A DNA stretch of 33,724 bases from Bacillota bacterium (GTDB lineage: Bacteria; Bacillota; Sulfobacillia; Sulfobacillales; JAIMBI01). The DNA lies in NCBI GenBank assembly GCA_021795575.1, contig JAJYPH010000018.1, positions 1-33,724 of the forward strand, given 5' to 3'. Position 1 is the stretch's first letter; each line of letters begins with the position of its first letter. The notes beneath the pieces were generated by a model. It did no database searches, was not told the DNA's origin, and saw only the letters and a program-made list of their open reading frames with translations. This document shows, one piece after another, positions 31,257-33,724 of this stretch. Made by a program: the position numbers and the translations under genes.

Positions 31257-31361
31257 CGGGGCGTGCCCGAGGGGCGGCCACCGCGCCTCGGGCTCAGGTG
31301 GCACGGCTCGGTGTCGATGTGCTCTCGTTTCTCATTCTTCACGTCAAGGAGGAGTCCGACG

Positions 31362-31922
31362 ATGCAGAAAGCCAATCCTGCCCCCCTGGGGCTGGCGGGG
31401 TTCGCGTTTACCACCTGGATGCTTAGCATGGTGAACGCGGGATGGTACTCGGCCCACGACCTGGGCATGGTGCTGGCGCTGGCGATGGCGTACGGCGGCA
31501 CCGCGCAGCTGGTGGCCGGCGTGTTGGAATACACCGCCGGCAACACGTTCGGGATGATGGCGTTCTTTTCGTACGGAGCGTTCTGGTGGTCGTTCGCGCT
31601 GTTTGTGCACTTCTTCGCCGCCGGGGTTTCGGCCCAGTACGTGGCGTGGTACCTGCTCTTGTGGGGTGTGGTGACGTTTTACCTGTGGCTCGGGACGTTC
31701 GACAAGACGCGCGCGCTGCAATATGTGTTTCTGGCTCTGTGGGTCACGTTCGTGCTGCTGGCGATCGGCGACTTTGGTGCCGGGGCCATCTTCGGCACGC
31801 TGGGTGGCTACGTGGGCTTGGTGACCGCCCTGCTGGCGTTCTACACGTCGGCGGCCGAGATTGTCAACGTGTCGCGCGGCAAGACCGTGCTGCCCGTGGG
31901 CCCGTACAACCGCGCGGCCTAA
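31362..31922 (+). CDS. satP: Acetate/succinate uptake transporter (GPR1/FUN34/YaaH family)
   Basis: 186 aa with six membrane helices. The family signature NPAPLGL is at the N-terminus (residues 4-10), followed by YGGTAQLVAGVLEYTAGNTFGMMAFFSYGAFW, the other conserved region lining the channel. ATG 31362 has AAGGAGGAG at good spacing; an upstream in-frame extension to 31263 has no such site and reads as random. Function: acetate entry as the acid or with protons. It lies between acs and a strong terminator, so acs-satP is probably one unit. Confidence 0.95.
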   Translation: MQKANPAPLGLAGFAFTTWMLSMVNAGWYSAHDLGMVLALAMAYGGTAQLVAGVLEYTAGNTFGMMAFFSYGAFWWSFALFVHFFAAGVSAQYVAWYLLLWGVVTFYLWLGTFDKTRALQYVFLALWVTFVLLAIGDFGAGAIFGTLGGYVGLVTALLAFYTSAAEIVNVSRGKTVLPVGPYNRAA

Positions 31923-31936
31923 GGCGGGCTCGTCCA

Positions 31937-31965
31937 GGGGCCGGGGGATTCCCCCGGCCCCTTTT
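31937..31965 (+). terminator. Intrinsic terminator of the acs-satP unit
   Basis: GGGGCCGGGGG pairs perfectly with CCCCCGGCCCC around an ATT loop, then TTTT. It begins 15 bases after the satP stop. About 270 bases to the next start contain no recognisable gene. Confidence 0.92.
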
Positions 31966-32235
31966 CTCTGGTCAGAGAGCACGGCAACAAGGCTGGGGGC
32001 GGCGGCAGCCTGCGAACCAAGGCGATAGGCGCCAGGCGAGGTTAAGTTGCCGACGGCTACCTCCTTCGCACCGCCAAGGCCGGCCCGGCGTCATGGAACA
32101 TGGGAAAACCTCGGCCCGCGGCGGGAAGGCCGGTCCTCGGTCCTCGTTTGTTATCTTGACTGCCTTGATAAAGTTGTGATAGTCATGTAATCACTGATGA
32201 ATATGTATTCACCGTGCATTAAGCTGCCGCCGTGG

Positions 32236-32253
32236 TATGATGGCCCTAAGGAG
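32236..32253 (+). promoter_or_regulatory. Possible extended -10 promoter and ribosome site of the coiled-coil gene
   Basis: TGGTATGAT at 32233-32241 is an extended -10 element, and AAGGAG at 32248-32253 is a ribosome site nine bases before the GTG at 32263. The -35 match is poor (GTGCAT). A second weak candidate (TTGACT at 32156) lies upstream. Confidence 0.35.
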
Positions 32254-32262
32254 TTGGGGCAC

Positions 32263-33195
32263 GTGGCTTTCACGGTCGACGAGTTTCACGACCTCGTTCG
32301 GTTGCTGGACCAGCACCCGGACTGGCGACGCGAGATGCAGCGGTTGGTGCTGAGCGACGAGGTTTTGCGGCTCCCGGGACAAGTGACGGCCCTGGTCGCC
32401 GCACACGAGCGGACGGACGCACGCTTGGAGGCCCTCACGGATGCGGTGCACGACCTCGTGTCAGCGCAGGCGCGCACCGAAGAACGCATGACCGAGTTGG
32501 CGGCGGCGCACGGACGGCTGGAAGAACGCATGACCGAGTTGGCGGCGGCGCACGGACGGCTGGAAGAACGCATGACCGAGTTGGCGGCTCGGCAAGACCG
32601 GTTGGAGGAGCGACTCAGTGAATTGGCCGGCGCGCAAGCCGTTACGGAGCGGCGCCTCAATGAGTTGACCGAGGTTGTGCGGCGCTTGGTGGAGACGGTG
32701 GAACGGCTCATTGTGCGCCAGGACCAGTTGGCTGGGGATCAACGCGTGGCCAACAACCGCTTGTCCCGCCTGGACGGCCTCTATCTTGAGCAGTCCTTCC
32801 AACAGAAGGGCCCCGCGCGGCTGGGACAGCAAGGGCTTAAGCGCGCGCGGGTCCTGACGTCGCACGAATGGGTCTCGCAGCTTGACGACGAGGAACGCGC
32901 GGGTCGGTTGAGCGCCGACGACGTACAGGAATTACTGCGCGTCGACGCCGTGGCGGAGGCCCGCGACGCCGCAGGCCCGGTTTGGCTCGCCGTGGAGGTG
33001 TCGGCCACGGTCGACGTGCACGACGTGGAGCGGGCGGTACGGCGCGCCCACCTCCTCGCCCACCTCCATGTACGAACGCGCGCCGCCGTTGCCGGATACC
33101 ACTTGACCGATGGCGCTCGTCGCGCCATTGCCGCCGACAACGTGGTGTTGCTGAAGTGGACGGACCCGTCGTCCCCGGACGTGCAGTCGGGTTAG
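32263..33195 (+). CDS. Coiled-coil protein with C-terminal PD-(D/E)XK-like domain
   Basis: 310 aa from GTG 32263, chosen for its AAGGAG site and because related proteins begin close to FTVDEFHDLVRLL; an ATG at 32197 lacks a ribosome site. Residues 1-40 are a short conserved-looking head, about 50-180 are a long coiled coil with heptads (EERMTELAAAHGRL repeated), and the C-terminal 120 or so residues look like the nuclease-fold domain found in many such proteins: LLRVDAVAEARDAAGPVWLAVEVSATVDVHDVERAVRRAHLLA. Here D and E of the putative active site are visible, but the usual Lys after E is replaced (EVS). Function unknown. The repeat region may vary in length between strains. Confidence 0.75.
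   Translation: MAFTVDEFHDLVRLLDQHPDWRREMQRLVLSDEVLRLPGQVTALVAAHERTDARLEALTDAVHDLVSAQARTEERMTELAAAHGRLEERMTELAAAHGRLEERMTELAARQDRLEERLSELAGAQAVTERRLNELTEVVRRLVETVERLIVRQDQLAGDQRVANNRLSRLDGLYLEQSFQQKGPARLGQQGLKRARVLTSHEWVSQLDDEERAGRLSADDVQELLRVDAVAEARDAAGPVWLAVEVSATVDVHDVERAVRRAHLLAHLHVRTRAAVAGYHLTDGARRAIAADNVVLLKWTDPSSPDVQSG
32479..32588 (+). repeat. 42-bp tandem repeat, 2.6 copies, inside a coiled coil
   Basis: Exact copies at 32479-32520 and 32521-32562, and the first 26 bases of a third at 32563-32588. Each unit encodes 14 residues, two heptads (EERMTELAAAHGRL), so copy-number change keeps the frame and only lengthens or shortens the coil. Perfect identity between copies implies recent duplication. 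Confidence 0.95.
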
Positions 33196-33724
33196 GGCAC
33201 CCGCCTCGTTACGCCGGGCCGGGGACGCGTGCCTTCATGGTGACCGCAGTCCGTGGCACGGCGGTGGCCGTCGAAGTCGCGTGGAGTGCCTGCATCCGGC
33301 CTCCATGACACGACGGATTGAGGCGGACCGGTGAGCCTGGGACCCTGGCGGGCGAATGGGTGATGGGGTTAATGGATGCTGTCCGTGCAGCAGACGCTGA
33401 GCCGCCGGCAGGAGGTGCGGCTCGCCTTCGGTCGCGTCCGCGTGGCGCAGCAGGAGGCGGTCCGCGTCAGCCCGGCCGGAGATGCGCCGGGGCCAGGAAG
33501 GGTTGGCCGGAGGGGTGGCGGCGGCGTGGGCGTGGTGCGACTGGGGTGGCAGCCCTCGTCCAACTGGCAGCCGCGCGGAACCACGCTGGGACGACGCCGC
33601 CCGGAGGAAGCACGGAGCCTTCGTACCACGTGGGTCCGCCCAGCCCGGCACGGCGCCGTTCGCCGACGACCACGCCATTCCACCGCGGGGCGCCGGCCCG
33701 CGGGGCACCAAGGGTTGGCTCGTC
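33196..33724. other. Window end without a recognised gene
   Basis: About 530 bases. Open frames run off the end on the plus strand from ATGs at 33372 and 33375, and a minus-strand frame spans 33235-33711, but all have Arg/Pro/Gly-rich composition and no motif I recognise. One of the plus frames starts MLSVQQTLSRRQEVRLAFG, which could be a real N-terminus cut by the window edge. I cannot support a call. Confidence 0.4.

Noticed and set aside
26532-31304. A 1590-codon open frame on the minus strand
   Set aside because: It joins the real kinase frame with the antisense of the regulator, glutaredoxin and acs. Only the first 458 codons from the stop match known domains; the rest is Arg/Pro/His-rich antisense of a clear acs gene.
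33235-33711. 158-codon minus-strand ORF at the window end
   Set aside because: Pro/Arg/His-rich, no ribosome site or motif; two competing plus-strand frames are equally open.
1-33724. CRISPR arrays or diversity-generating repeats
   Set aside because: I saw no regularly spaced direct repeats with unique spacers and no reverse transcriptase; the only tandem repeats are the short ones listed.

Overview
The window is about 33.7 kb of high-GC DNA with dense, mostly tightly packed genes, many GTG starts and strong Shine-Dalgarno sequences. The gene set points to an aerobic or facultative high-GC Gram-positive-type bacterium: a four-subunit menaquinol (Qox-type) oxidase with a lipoprotein subunit II, a YprA/YprB (MrfA/MrfB) repair pair, a NarL-type two-component system and a three-gene transhydrogenase. 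The phylum (high-GC Bacillota such as a Sulfobacillus/Thermaerobacter-like lineage, or Actinomycetota) cannot be fixed from this sequence alone.

Layout. Bases 1-2294 are the right end of an integrated element: a possible transposase tail, two small orphan genes, a tyrosine integrase and, directly after it, the 3' half of a tRNA (probably tRNA-Lys, anticodon CTT) followed by that tRNA's terminator. This is a classic attachment-site junction. Bases 2300-4770 are poor in intact genes. They hold a secreted Cys-rich protein with a probable frameshift, a near-perfect sigma-70 promoter driving about 460 nt of non-coding, hairpin-rich sequence that ends in a strong terminator (a candidate unrecognised structured RNA), and a twice-frameshifted topoisomerase III remnant. 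Bases 4776-7643 carry pntAA-pntAB-pntB (minus strand). Bases 8.3-9.1 kb hold a decayed AbiEii-type nucleotidyltransferase. Next come ovoA (ovothiol synthesis), an HNH endonuclease, an ECF sigma/anti-sigma pair, a YHS mini-protein, mrfB-mrfA and a RidA-family gene.

Bases 18.9-19.8 kb are a gene graveyard (frameshifted secreted repeat protein, FtsX permease tail). A divergent MurE-like ligase follows, then the complete qoxABCD operon with an APH-family kinase gene behind it, and a convergent DevS/DevR-like sensor-regulator pair. Between the regulator and the acetate genes lies a 75-codon glutaredoxin whose first active-site Cys codon is an in-frame TGA. A 7-bp stem with a GGC loop lies at the spacing expected for a bacterial SECIS, and a terminator follows the gene: a candidate selenoprotein that ordinary gene calling would miss. 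The window closes with acs (acetyl-CoA synthetase), a SatP-type acetate transporter, and a coiled-coil protein with 42-bp tandem repeats fused to a nuclease-like domain.

Functional themes: respiration and redox balance (Qox, Pnt, ovothiol, glutaredoxin, two-component system), acetate uptake and activation, DNA repair (MrfAB), and element insertion and decay at the left end. The two strongest leads are the UxxC glutaredoxin (28836-29063) and the orphan RNA (about 3700-4159).
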